Shown: positions 1 through 6,699 of the stretch, piece by piece
Position numbering within the stretch: the stretch's first letter is position 1
How the letters are laid out: each line of letters starts with the position of its first letter
Origin: JAJXYP01 sp035541855
GTDB lineage: Bacteria; Patescibacteriota; Minisyncoccia; UBA6257; 2-01-FULL-56-20
Length of the DNA: 10,052 nucleotides
Assembly: GCA_035541855.1 (NCBI GenBank)
Contig: DATKMM010000063.1
Coordinates: forward strand, 1 to 10,052
Direction of reading: 5' to 3'
Notes under the pieces: generated by a model
What the model saw: only the letters and a program-made list of their open reading frames with translations
Told to the model about the DNA's origin: nothing
Databases searched by the model: none
Made by a program: the position numbers and the translations under genes

Positions 1-9
1 TTGCATAAG

Positions 10-26
10 CTCACATACATATTGCA
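10..26 (+). repeat. Left terminal inverted repeat of the IS
   Basis: CTCACATACATATTGCA matches the reverse complement of the right end (1124-1139) at 15 of 16 aligned positions, after one single-base gap and with one T/C difference. This is the expected transposase-binding end. Confidence 0.75.
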
Positions 27-28
27 CT

Positions 29-47
29 CTCTCGGCGAAAACGAGAG
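29..47 (+). promoter_or_regulatory. Hairpin covering the transposase ribosome-binding region
   Basis: CTCTCG (29-34) can pair with CGAGAG (42-47) around the 7-nt loop GCGAAAA. The 3' arm ends directly against the ATG at 48 and contains the only purine-rich Shine-Dalgarno-like stretch (GAGAG). Many insertion sequences hide the transposase start in such hairpins to limit expression from read-through transcripts. That role here is inferred from position. Confidence 0.45.
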
Positions 48-1145
48 ATGAAGATCCATAACAAAACCAAGGGGTTCCGGGGTATCGTCGCGACATGGGA
101 AGCCATGCTACGGTTAGGCATGGTCACCAAACATACCGAGGAGAAGGTGCGCATCCTCATATTTTGGGAAAAGCACGGGCTCCAAGCCACGCTCGACGCT
201 TTTCCCGTGAAACGCCGTACCCTGTTTCTCTGGAAGGAGAAGCTCCGCGCTGCGGGCGGGAATATCGCAGGGCTTGCCTCGAAGTCCCGTGCCCCGCAGA
301 AGAAAAGGAAACGGCTTTGGGACGATTGCATCCTTGGCGAGATTAGGAGGTTGCGGGACGAGCACCCAAACCTCGGTAAGGAGAAGCTCCATCCGCTGCT
401 GCTCGAGTTCTGCAACGGGAAAGGCTTGGCCTGCCCCGGTGCCTGCACCATCGGCAGGTTGGTCAAGGACATGGGAGGGCTCCGGAAGACCAACAAGATT
501 TCCCATTTCGGGAAAATCAAACAACGCAAGCGGGCAAACGTCCTCAGGAAACCAAAGGATTTCAAAGCGGAATATCCGGGCCACTGCGTTGCCCTTGATA
601 CGGTGGAAGAGTTCCTGGACGGGATGCGGCGCTATGTCGTGACCGTCGAGGACCTCTTCGGCCGCTTCAGTTTCGCGTGGGGTACGGCGTCCCACGCCTC
701 GCTTGCCGCAAAAGAATTCTTTGGGAGGTTCCAAGAAGTTTTCCCGTTCAGCGTTTCATTCGTCCTCACGGACAACGGGAGTGAGTGGAAGAAAGAATTC
801 TCAGCCGAGCTCGAACGCCTCGCCATCGAGCACTACCACACCTACCCGCATACGCCCAAGATGAACGCGCATATCGAGCGGTTCAACCGGACCATCCAGG
901 AGGAATTCCTCAATTGGCACAAAGCATTGCTCTTCACCGATAGGGACGAGTTCAACCGGCGCCTCATGCAGTATCTTGTCTGGTACAACACGAAGCGGGT
1001 GCACCATGCGTTCAAGAACAAGTTGTCTCCCGTCCAGTTTCTGTTATCCTTAGATCCAAACCAATTGCCCGAAGAGTGCAAAAGAGGGTGGGCGCATACA
1101 AAATTTCGCTTTTGCAGCGGAAATGCGATATTATGTGAGGAATGA
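48..1145 (+). CDS. DDE transposase with integrase core (IS481/IS3-like)
   Basis: This 365-residue protein would cut and rejoin the element's ends. An N-terminal helix-turn-helix lies at about residues 29-67, and a second helical DNA-binding segment at about 88-120 (EIRRLRDEHPNLGKEKL). The RNase H-like integrase core spans about 172-290. The catalytic triad is visible: D184 in VALDTVEEF, D242 in LTDNGSEW and E277 in NAHIERFNR, 35 residues after the second D. The usual YNTKRVHHAFKNKLSPVQF tail follows. The ORF appears full length and intact. The ATG at 48 is the first in frame after the left repeat; M20 or M25 (just before the HTH) are possible alternative starts. The last ~14 residues (after GWAHTKF) are encoded by the IS right end, and the TGA overlaps the cysS ATG. 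The family call is confident; the exact IS group is not. Confidence 0.93.
   Translation: MKIHNKTKGFRGIVATWEAMLRLGMVTKHTEEKVRILIFWEKHGLQATLDAFPVKRRTLFLWKEKLRAAGGNIAGLASKSRAPQKKRKRLWDDCILGEIRRLRDEHPNLGKEKLHPLLLEFCNGKGLACPGACTIGRLVKDMGGLRKTNKISHFGKIKQRKRANVLRKPKDFKAEYPGHCVALDTVEEFLDGMRRYVVTVEDLFGRFSFAWGTASHASLAAKEFFGRFQEVFPFSVSFVLTDNGSEWKKEFSAELERLAIEHYHTYPHTPKMNAHIERFNRTIQEEFLNWHKALLFTDRDEFNRRLMQYLVWYNTKRVHHAFKNKLSPVQFLLSLDPNQLPEECKRGWAHTKFRFCSGNAILCEE
1124..1139 (-). repeat. Right terminal inverted repeat of the IS
   Basis: On the minus strand this reads CTCACATAATATCGCA, the mirror of the left end. It lies inside the last codons of the transposase and ends 2 nt before the cysS ATG. The IS end, transposase C-terminus and cysS upstream region are therefore the same bases. 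Confidence 0.75.
1129..1134 (+). promoter_or_regulatory. Outward-facing -10 box in the IS right end, candidate cysS promoter
   Basis: TATTAT (5 of 6 to the bacterial -10) is followed by 7 nt and then the cysS ATG. Transcription from it would begin at or next to the start codon. The upstream -35 is poor: TTTCGC at 1104-1109, 19 nt away. The same -10/ATG geometry is seen at rmuC and the membrane-protein gene, which supports a real leaderless promoter. No experimental support is visible. Confidence 0.4.
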
Positions 1146-2566
1146 TCCGGCTGTACGACACCCTATCCGGCGAAAAGAAACCGCTCCCCGACCAGAAAAA
1201 GATCCGCCTGTTCGTCTGCGGCCCGACCGTCTATGATTACGCGCACATCGGGCACGCACGGACCTATCTTTTTTTTGATTTTTTCGCGAAATACCTGCGT
1301 TCGCATGGATATGAGGTAACCTACCTCCAAAATATCACCGACATTGATGACAAAATCATCAAACGCGCCGCGGAATCGGGCAGAAAGACCGAGGATTTCG
1401 CGCGATCTTTCACCGAAGCCTATCTTGAAGATATGCGTTCACTCGGCATCGCAATGACCGATGACGAAGATGAAGCGAAAAGGGCCGGAGCCATCCTCTA
1501 CGCACCTGCGACCAGATTCATCACCCAGATCACGGCTCAGGTTGAGCGGCTCATCGAGAAAGGATTGGCATATCGCATCGACGGTGACGGATGGTATTTC
1601 GACATCTCCAAAGATGAGAGCTACGGAAAACTCTCGCACCGCACCAGCGGACAAGCGGAGGACGCAACCTCGCGCATTGATGACGCCATTGGCAAGCGTA
1701 ACAAGGGAGATTTCTGTCTTTGGAAATTTTCCAAACCGGACGAGCCGAGCTGGAACACGCCACTCGGCGAAGGGCGCCCCGGCTGGCATATCGAGGACAC
1801 GGCGATCTCGGAATTTTATTTCGGCCCGCACTACGAGATCCACGGCGGCGGCGTCGACCTGAAATTCCCCCACCACGAAGCCGAGATCGCGCAGCAGGAA
1901 TCGCTCCGCGAACCCGGCGATGACCGGCCATTCGTCCAATACTGGATGCACACCGGCGCGCTTCTCGTCGATGGGAAAAAAATGTCGAAGAGCTTGGGGA
2001 ATTTCATCACTATCCGCGATTTCTTAAGCAAACACTCGCCTGACGTTCTGCGACTGATCACGCTCACCCATCGCTACCGTTCCCCTATCGATTTCTCCGA
2101 TGAATTAGTCAAGCAAGCCGAGACAGCCATCGGTAATATGCATCTTTTCTTGGCAAAATTAGATTACGCCGCCACCGGCGCAACTCACCAATCTGAACAT
2201 TTAGCCAGAAAGACCGTCGACGAAGCCGATCAAATATTCCAAGCGATAATAGAGGATGACATCAATTCAGCAGATGCCATCGCTCGAGTCTTTGCAGACA
2301 TCTCGAAATTGCAACCCCAAATATGGGATCTCCCACCCGCAGATGCCCTGGTCCACCTTAAACGCTTTGAGGGTGTATTTCGGCTTCTCGGATTTACTTT
2401 TAAACCTCATAAAATCCCCAAGGAAATCCAAGGAAAGGCGGCCGAGAGGGAGTTATCCAGAGCCAATAAACAGTTTGAGCAAGCAGACGCCTTGCGGAAG
2501 GAAATAGACCGTCTAGGATATGAGATAGAAGACACGCCGAAAGGACCTTTCATTTGGCCCAAATAG
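1142..2566 (+). CDS. cysS: Cysteinyl-tRNA synthetase
   Basis: This cytoplasmic class I aminoacyl-tRNA synthetase charges tRNA-Cys. The 474-residue length is normal for the family. The ATP-binding signatures are present: HIGH at 35-38 (YDYAHIGHART) and KMSKS at 280-284 (DGKKMSKSLGNF). The zinc-site region is recognisable: C26 in VCGPTVYDY, and H244 and E248 in FPHHEAEIAQ. The third classical ligand, a Cys in the GWHIEC motif, is Asp here (D219 in GWHIEDTAIS). The DALR-like and C-terminal tRNA-binding helical regions follow from about 315. The start overlaps the transposase stop (ATGA) and has no well-spaced Shine-Dalgarno site. dnaB follows after 19 nt, so the two probably form one transcript. 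The 3' third (from about 2100) is visibly more AT-rich than dnaB. Confidence 0.97.
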   Translation: MIRLYDTLSGEKKPLPDQKKIRLFVCGPTVYDYAHIGHARTYLFFDFFAKYLRSHGYEVTYLQNITDIDDKIIKRAAESGRKTEDFARSFTEAYLEDMRSLGIAMTDDEDEAKRAGAILYAPATRFITQITAQVERLIEKGLAYRIDGDGWYFDISKDESYGKLSHRTSGQAEDATSRIDDAIGKRNKGDFCLWKFSKPDEPSWNTPLGEGRPGWHIEDTAISEFYFGPHYEIHGGGVDLKFPHHEAEIAQQESLREPGDDRPFVQYWMHTGALLVDGKKMSKSLGNFITIRDFLSKHSPDVLRLITLTHRYRSPIDFSDELVKQAETAIGNMHLFLAKLDYAATGATHQSEHLARKTVDEADQIFQAIIEDDINSADAIARVFADISKLQPQIWDLPPADALVHLKRFEGVFRLLGFTFKPHKIPKEIQGKAAERELSRANKQFEQADALRKEIDRLGYEIEDTPKGPFIWPK

Positions 2567-2585
2567 CGCTTCTTCCGCAGACCGC

Positions 2586-5267
2586 ATGCCGCCAACCAAA
2601 AAATCCCAATTGAAGATCCCGCCGCAGAACCTGGACGCCGAGCAGGCCGTGCTGGGCAGCATTCTGATCGACAAGAACGCCATCTATCGCGTCGCGGACC
2701 TGCTCATACCGCCGGACTTCTATTCCCCGGCGCACGAGACGATCTACGACGCCATCCTCACGCTCTACGCGAAGAGCCAGCCGATCGACGTGATGAGCGT
2801 CACGAACTTCCTGAAGGAGAAAGACCGGCTCGTGGGCGTCGGCGGCTCGGGCTATCTCGCCGAACTCACGAACCAGGTCACGACCGCGTCGCACGTCACG
2901 CACTACGCCGAGATCGTAAAGAAGAACAAGATCCTGCGCGAGCTCATCCGGGCGTCGGCGGAGATCACGGAGGACGCGTTCGACCAGACGAAAGAGCTCG
3001 ACGACCTGATGGACGCCGTCGAAAAAAAGATCTTCGATATCTCGCAGAAATCCACGCCGCAGAACCTGATGCCGCTCAAGGACGAGCTCGCCGGCGCGTA
3101 CGAACGGATGGCGAAGCTCGCCGACGGCGGCGGCAAGCTCCGCGGCGTGCCAACCGGCTTCCCCGCGCTCGACAACAAGCTTTCCGGCCTCCAGAAATCC
3201 GACCTCATCGTCCTCGGCGCGCGCCCGTCGTCCGGAAAGACCTCGCTCGCGCTCGACATCGCCCGTAACGCCGCCCAGGCCGGCGCCTGCGTCGGCATCT
3301 TCTCGCTTGAAATGTCCCGCGAACAGGTCATCGACCGCATCATCTCGGCGGAATCCGGCGTGCCGCTCTGGAACATCCTCACCGGACGGATCAAGGGCGA
3401 TGAGGAGTTCGGCATGGTCCGCGACGCGCTCGACCGGCTTTCCGGCCTCAGGCTTTTCATCGACGATTCCGCGTCGCTCAAGGTGATGGAAATGCATTCC
3501 ATGGCGCGCCGCCTGCAGATGGAGCACGGCCTGGACCTCCTCATCGTCGACTACCTCCAGCTCATCCGCCCGCGCACGAACACGGACAACGTCGTGACGC
3601 AGATCACGGAGATCTCGCACGGCCTGAAGGCGCTGGCCCGCGACCTGAAGGTGCCCGTGCTCGCCCTCTCCCAGCTTTCGCGCGGCGTGGAACAGCGCGA
3701 CCACAAGATGCCGCGGCTTTCCGACCTCCGCGACAGCGGATGCCTCACCGGCGACACCCTCATCATGCGCGCCGATACGGGCGAGCTCGTTACGATAAAA
3801 TCTCTCGCCGATCGCGCCGAGCAGGTCCCGATCCCCGTTTACGCGCTTACCGATGGCTGGCAGGTCGTTCCGCAACCGCTCGTCAAAGCGTTTTCAAGCG
3901 GACGAAAAAAGATCTACGAGATGGTCCTGCGAAGCGGCAAGCGCATCAAAGCATCCGCGAACCATCCCTTCCGCCTGCTCACGAACTGGCAGGCGCTCGA
4001 GGATCTGCGGGTCGGCGACCGGATAGCGACCCCGGCCAAGCTCGAACCGACCGCCGCAAGCGACGCGCTCGACGAGAACGAGATCATCCTGCTCGCCCAT
4101 CTTTTGGGCGATGGCTGCATCCTGCCGAACCAGCCGTTCCATTACACGACCGCCGATCCCGACAATCTCGCCGCGGTCTGCCGCGCCGCGAGATCGCTTT
4201 TCGGGATCGCGCCGCGCATCGTCCGACAAAAGAACTGGTGGCACGTTTACCTGCCGAGTCCCCGCCATCTCACGCATGGCATCAACCATCCGATCACCGA
4301 CTGGTTCAAACGGCTCGGCATCCCGCTGGCGCATTCGTACGACAAGATCATTCCGGCTGCCATTTTCAGATCGCCGAACCGATCGGCCGCGCTCTTCCTT
4401 CATCACCTGTGGGCCACCGATGGCAATATCTCATGGAAACGGCTCCGCAACCGCCAACCGGCAGCTTCCATCTACTATTCGTCAACCAGCAGAACGCTCG
4501 CCGGGCAGGTCCAACACCTTCTTTTGCGCCTCGGCATACCATCGTCGGAGCACCCTTCGATAAAGAGCGGTTATCGGCCGAACTACCAGATCCACGTCCA
4601 GGGCAGCGCCGCGCAATTGAAGTTCCTGCGGATGGTCGGCTGTTTCGGCGCGCGCGGCGGGATCGCGCTCGAACTGATGCATGCCCTGGAAGCGATCACG
4701 CCGAATTCCAATCTCGATGTCCTCCCGCAGGAAGCGTGGCGATCCATCATTGAACCGGCAAAAACGGCGGCGGGCATGAGTTGGCGTGATCTTGCAGCCG
4801 GCATCGGCGTCGCGTATAACGGCACGGCGCTTTTCAAAAGCGGCATCGGCCGCGGACGACTGGAACGGCTTGCCGCCGCGCTTGATAGCGATGTCGTACG
4901 GCAATACGCCGCCGCCGATGTCACCTGGGACGAAATCGTTTCGATCACTCCGCTTGGCGTCGAGGAGGTCTACGACGCCACCGTCGCCGACGCGCACAAT
5001 TTTATCGCGAACGATATTATCGTGCATAACAGCATCGAGCAGGACAGCGACGTCGTGATGTTCATCTACCGCAAGGAGACGACCGAGTATGTCGGTGCGA
5101 ACGACGCGGGCGGAGCGGGCGGCGGCAACGGCGGCGAGAGCAACCTGACGCAGATCCTGATCGCCAAGCACCGCAACGGCCCCATCGGCGAAGTGGACCT
5201 GATGTTCGACAAGGAACGCACGAGCTTCCGTACCGTGGACAAGCGGTACGAGGAAATCCCGCTGTAA
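2586..5267 (+). CDS. dnaB: Replicative DNA helicase DnaB, interrupted by an intein
   Basis: This is the hexameric 5'-3' helicase of the replication fork. The precursor has 893 residues; removing the 430-residue intein leaves 463, a normal DnaB length. The N-terminal DnaG-interaction domain spans about 13-115 (NLDAEQAVLGSIL), followed by a linker and the RecA-like ATPase. Walker A is at about 211-219 (GARPSSGKT) and Walker B at about 317-327 (LDLLIVDYLQL). The LSQLSRGVEQR and MPRLSDLRDSG motifs lead to the splice point. The C-extein begins SIEQDSDVVMFIYR and contains the AKHRNGP arginine-finger region. The ATG at 2586 fits the family N-terminus; it lacks a clear Shine-Dalgarno site and probably depends on transcription through cysS. 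The TAA is followed by an A run that forms part of the opposing gene's terminator. Confidence 0.97.
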   Translation: MPPTKKSQLKIPPQNLDAEQAVLGSILIDKNAIYRVADLLIPPDFYSPAHETIYDAILTLYAKSQPIDVMSVTNFLKEKDRLVGVGGSGYLAELTNQVTTASHVTHYAEIVKKNKILRELIRASAEITEDAFDQTKELDDLMDAVEKKIFDISQKSTPQNLMPLKDELAGAYERMAKLADGGGKLRGVPTGFPALDNKLSGLQKSDLIVLGARPSSGKTSLALDIARNAAQAGACVGIFSLEMSREQVIDRIISAESGVPLWNILTGRIKGDEEFGMVRDALDRLSGLRLFIDDSASLKVMEMHSMARRLQMEHGLDLLIVDYLQLIRPRTNTDNVVTQITEISHGLKALARDLKVPVLALSQLSRGVEQRDHKMPRLSDLRDSGCLTGDTLIMRADTGELVTIKSLADRAEQVPIPVYALTDGWQVVPQPLVKAFSSGRKKIYEMVLRSGKRIKASANHPFRLLTNWQALEDLRVGDRIATPAKLEPTAASDALDENEIILLAHLLGDGCILPNQPFHYTTADPDNLAAVCRAARSLFGIAPRIVRQKNWWHVYLPSPRHLTHGINHPITDWFKRLGIPLAHSYDKIIPAAIFRSPNRSAALFLHHLWATDGNISWKRLRNRQPAASIYYSSTSRTLAGQVQHLLLRLGIPSSEHPSIKSGYRPNYQIHVQGSAAQLKFLRMVGCFGARGGIALELMHALEAITPNSNLDVLPQEAWRSIIEPAKTAAGMSWRDLAAGIGVAYNGTALFKSGIGRGRLERLAAALDSDVVRQYAAADVTWDEIVSITPLGVEEVYDATVADAHNFIANDIIVHNSIEQDSDVVMFIYRKETTEYVGANDAGGAGGGNGGESNLTQILIAKHRNGPIGEVDLMFDKERTSFRTVDKRYEEIPL
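3741..5030 (+). mobile_element. DnaB intein with LAGLIDADG homing endonuclease
   Basis: In-frame insertion of 430 residues (precursor 386-815). It starts at C386 (CLTGDTLIM, block A) and ends VHN (H814-N815), followed by the S816 nucleophile. Block B is KASANH (S457, H460; Ser where Thr is usual). Block F is VEEVYDATVADAHNF. All protein-splicing residues are present. The endonuclease has two dodecapeptide motifs with their acidic residues: LLAHLLGDG (D509) and LFLHHLWATDG (D612). A helix-turn-helix-like segment at about 730-767 (MSWRDLAAGIGVAY) could add DNA contacts. The insertion point LRDSG/SIEQD is, from memory, that of the Synechocystis DnaB intein. Compared with the exteins, GAT competes with GAC for Asp and the GC content looks slightly lower, as expected for a separately acquired element. 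It appears able both to splice and to home. Confidence 0.96.
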
Positions 5268-5301
5268 AAAAACCCGCGCCGAACCGAAGTTCGTGCGCGG
5301 G
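5266..5301 (-). terminator. Intrinsic terminator of the minus-strand hypothetical gene
   Basis: CCCGCGC-CGAAC (5273-5284) pairs with GTTCG-T-GCGCGGG (5289-5301) around the tetraloop CGAA, with one bulged base. On the minus strand the hairpin is followed by seven T, which are the complement of the A run at 5266-5272 that includes the end of dnaB's TAA. It starts 5 nt past the stop of the minus-strand gene. On the plus strand there is no U tract after the hairpin, so it should stop only minus-strand transcription efficiently. Confidence 0.85.
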
Positions 5302-5306
5302 CCCGC

Positions 5307-5957
5307 CTAGCTCGCGAGCTCGGCGGCATAGGCAAATTCATACCAGCCGTCGTCGAGCCAGCGATAGCTCCGTCGCCAACGGTTGCCGCGCCAATGCAGG
5401 TATTCGACATACAGGCGCCCAGCCGCGTTACGGAAAACCGTTCCCCAAAAGTACGTCTCTCCGCTCAGCCACTCGCCGGGAATCAGTTGCGGATTGGCAA
5501 ACAGGGCATCCATGATGCAGGCATTGAGCGCCTGCCCGTTTTTCAACTTCCTGCGAAGCTTATGGCCCTGAACATCCTTTCCGTCTATCTGTTCCGATAT
5601 CCGGCGGCGGACGATCTCCCTGCCGTTCGCATAGAGCCTGCCATCCTCCCGCTTTTCGAGGAACACTATCCCCAGTTTGCGGTGCTCGGTCCCCTCGCCC
5701 GTCAGGGAAAGATCGGAGGGCGTTCTGGGATCGAGATCGGCATTGACAGCGACCACCGTTGGAAGCAGATCCTTCTTATGCAAACCAAGCGCGATACGAA
5801 CCGCAAGGCGCCGCTTGTCAAGATCACCGATCTTCTTCGCGGCCTCGATACAATCACCAATGATGCCTGAATCGGAAAGGGATCGGAATTGCTCATCGGT
5901 AAGTCCGTCCAACCCCTCGAGCGCCCTCATCTCCCGGGCAAAGGTCGTATTTTCCAC
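5307..5957 (-). CDS. Hypothetical protein with aromatic-rich C-terminal domain (CPR-type family)
   Basis: A 216-residue soluble protein with no signal peptide or membrane segment. I cannot assign a function. The N-terminal part (1-90) is mostly charged helices (FAREMRALEGLDGLTDEQF). The C-terminal half has a run of motifs, KLRRKLKNGQALNACIMDAL, then NPQLIPGEW, then TYFWGTVFRN, and a tail full of W and Y (RWRRSYRWLDDGWYEF) ending AELAS. From memory, this layout recurs in many CPR hypothetical proteins, whose last ~35 residues vary. The GTG at 5957 is preferred: AGGAGG lies 10 nt upstream, whereas the in-frame TTG at 5966 would leave only 1 nt. The gene has its own promoter and terminator, converges on dnaB and diverges from recR. 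Confidence 0.8.
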   Translation of the reverse strand: MENTTFAREMRALEGLDGLTDEQFRSLSDSGIIGDCIEAAKKIGDLDKRRLAVRIALGLHKKDLLPTVVAVNADLDPRTPSDLSLTGEGTEHRKLGIVFLEKREDGRLYANGREIVRRRISEQIDGKDVQGHKLRRKLKNGQALNACIMDALFANPQLIPGEWLSGETYFWGTVFRNAAGRLYVEYLHWRGNRWRRSYRWLDDGWYEFAYAAELAS

Positions 5958-5967
5958 TATAGCCAAC

Positions 5968-5973
5968 CCTCCT
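5968..5973 (-). promoter_or_regulatory. Strong Shine-Dalgarno site that fixes the GTG start
   Basis: AGGAGG on the minus strand, 10 nt before the GTG at 5957 and 1 nt before the TTG at 5966. It is the only perfect Shine-Dalgarno sequence I found upstream of a gene in the window. The spacing argues for the GTG start. Confidence 0.65.
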
Positions 5974-6002
5974 GCGAAAAACGCATTCGTCGAACTTCGT
6001 AA

Positions 6003-6031
6003 ATCTTATGCATACCCGGCCGGTTGGTCAA
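6003..6031 (-). promoter_or_regulatory. Promoter of the minus-strand hypothetical gene
   Basis: On the minus strand: TTGACC (6026-6031) as -35, a 17-nt spacer, and TAAGAT (6003-6008) as -10. This predicts a start near 5996 and a leader of about 40 nt that contains the AGGAGG site. The -35 overlaps that of the divergent recR promoter. Confidence 0.6.
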
Positions 6032-6053
6032 GCTGCCGGCGGGGCGGTAGAAT
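6024..6053 (+). promoter_or_regulatory. Promoter of recR
   Basis: TAGAAT (6048-6053) is a 5-of-6 -10. TTGGTC (6024-6029) is a weak -35 at 18 nt. The predicted start is near 6060, giving a ~19-nt C/A-rich leader with no Shine-Dalgarno site before the ATG at 6079. TTGGTCAA is read by this promoter, and its complement TTGACCAA by the opposing one. Confidence 0.5.
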
Positions 6054-6078
6054 ATCAGATATCCCAACCCCAACCAAC

Positions 6079-6699
6079 ATGAAACTCCCCGACCCTATCC
6101 AGCGCGTGGCTGACGGACTCTCGGAACTGCCCTCGATCGGACCGCGGCAGGCCATCCGGCTGGCGTTCTATTTGGTTGGGCAGAACAAGGAAAACATCCA
6201 TGCGCTCGCGGCAAGCGTGGACAACCTGCGCAACATCAAGGTCTGCGAGCGGTGTTTTTTCATCCACCAGAACGAGCCGACGCCCGCCGGCGAAGATCTC
6301 TGCGACATCTGCCGCAACCCGAACCGCAACCAGCGCGGGGTGATGGTCGTCGAAAAAGAGACCGACCTCGTCTCGCTCGAGAACACCGGCAGGTTCACCG
6401 GCCGCTATTTCATCATCGGCGAGATCACGAAGACCGGCATCCTGGAGGACTGGCAGCGGTCGCGCCTGCAAAGCCTGAAAACGTTCGCCGAAAGGAATCT
6501 TCCGGAGGGGAAGTTCGACGAGGTCATCTTCGCCTTCAACCCGACCGCGCTCGGCGACCTGCAGACCTCCCTGCTCGCCAGGGAGCTCGCGCCGTTCGCC
6601 CGCAAAAAAAGCCGGCTGGGACGCGGCCTCCCGACCGGCGGCGAGATAGAGTTCGCGGACGGCGACACGCTCGGCGCATCGCTCGACCGGAGGTCATAA
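6079..6699 (+). CDS. recR: Recombination mediator protein RecR
   Basis: RecR works with RecF/RecO to load RecA on gapped DNA. At 206 residues it is a normal length. A helix-hairpin-helix lies at about 15-30 (ELPSIGPRQAIRLAFYL). A four-Cys zinc finger follows (C56-x2-C59, C75-x2-C78). The Toprim domain starts near 87 (VMVVEKETDLVSLENTG), with FAFNPTALGDLQT further on and the closing GRGLPTGGEIEFADGDTL signature at about 181-198. The usual EGE of the NPTxEGE motif reads LGD here, a modest departure. The reading frame is open far upstream, but the family N-terminus (MKLPDPIQRVADGL) and the promoter fix the ATG at 6079. There is no Shine-Dalgarno site. No terminator follows; the next promoter starts 13 nt after the stop. 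Confidence 0.95.
   Translation: MKLPDPIQRVADGLSELPSIGPRQAIRLAFYLVGQNKENIHALAASVDNLRNIKVCERCFFIHQNEPTPAGEDLCDICRNPNRNQRGVMVVEKETDLVSLENTGRFTGRYFIIGEITKTGILEDWQRSRLQSLKTFAERNLPEGKFDEVIFAFNPTALGDLQTSLLARELAPFARKKSRLGRGLPTGGEIEFADGDTLGASLDRRS

Larger units (their letters stand above)
10..1139 (+). mobile_element. Insertion sequence (IS481/IS3-like), single transposase ORF
   Basis: The element is bounded by imperfect terminal inverted repeats. The left end begins CTCACATACATATTGCA at 10, and the reverse complement of the right end begins CTCACATAATATCGCA at 1139. One DDE transposase ORF fills the inside. Beyond the first 16-17 nt the ends stay loosely similar for about 20 more bases: each has a GC-rich block next to an AAAA run. 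I see no target-site duplication in the flanks (1-9 against 1140 onward), so the outer boundary may be off by a base or two, or the insertion may be old. The element abuts cysS with no spacer. Confidence 0.8.

Noticed and set aside
1..1150. Target-site duplication flanking the IS
   Set aside because: The bases outside the inverted repeats (…GCATAAG on the left, GAATGAT… on the right) share no convincing direct repeat.
2550..3875. A 441-codon open frame on the minus strand opposite dnaB
   Set aside because: It is antisense to the clearly coding dnaB ATPase region. Its product is a repetitive R/E/V/D-rich string typical of a GC-rich shadow frame and matches no family I know.
3740..4753. A 337-codon plus-strand open frame overlapping the intein
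   Set aside because: It is a frame-shifted reading of the intein, whose motifs occur only in the dnaB frame. Its composition (R, P, H, A) is that of an artefact.
5309..5320. Perfect palindrome AGCTCGCGAGCT
   Set aside because: It lies in the last codons and stop of the hypothetical gene, encoding part of the AELAS end. It is best explained by coding sequence, with no sign of an operator or site.
5394..5870. Plus-strand open frame opposite the hypothetical gene
   Set aside because: The minus strand has the promoter, AGGAGG site, terminator and recognisable family motifs; the plus frame has none.
5677..6078. Upstream extension of the recR reading frame
   Set aside because: The extra 134 residues lie antisense to the hypothetical gene and upstream of the recR promoter, and the family N-terminus begins at the ATG at 6079.
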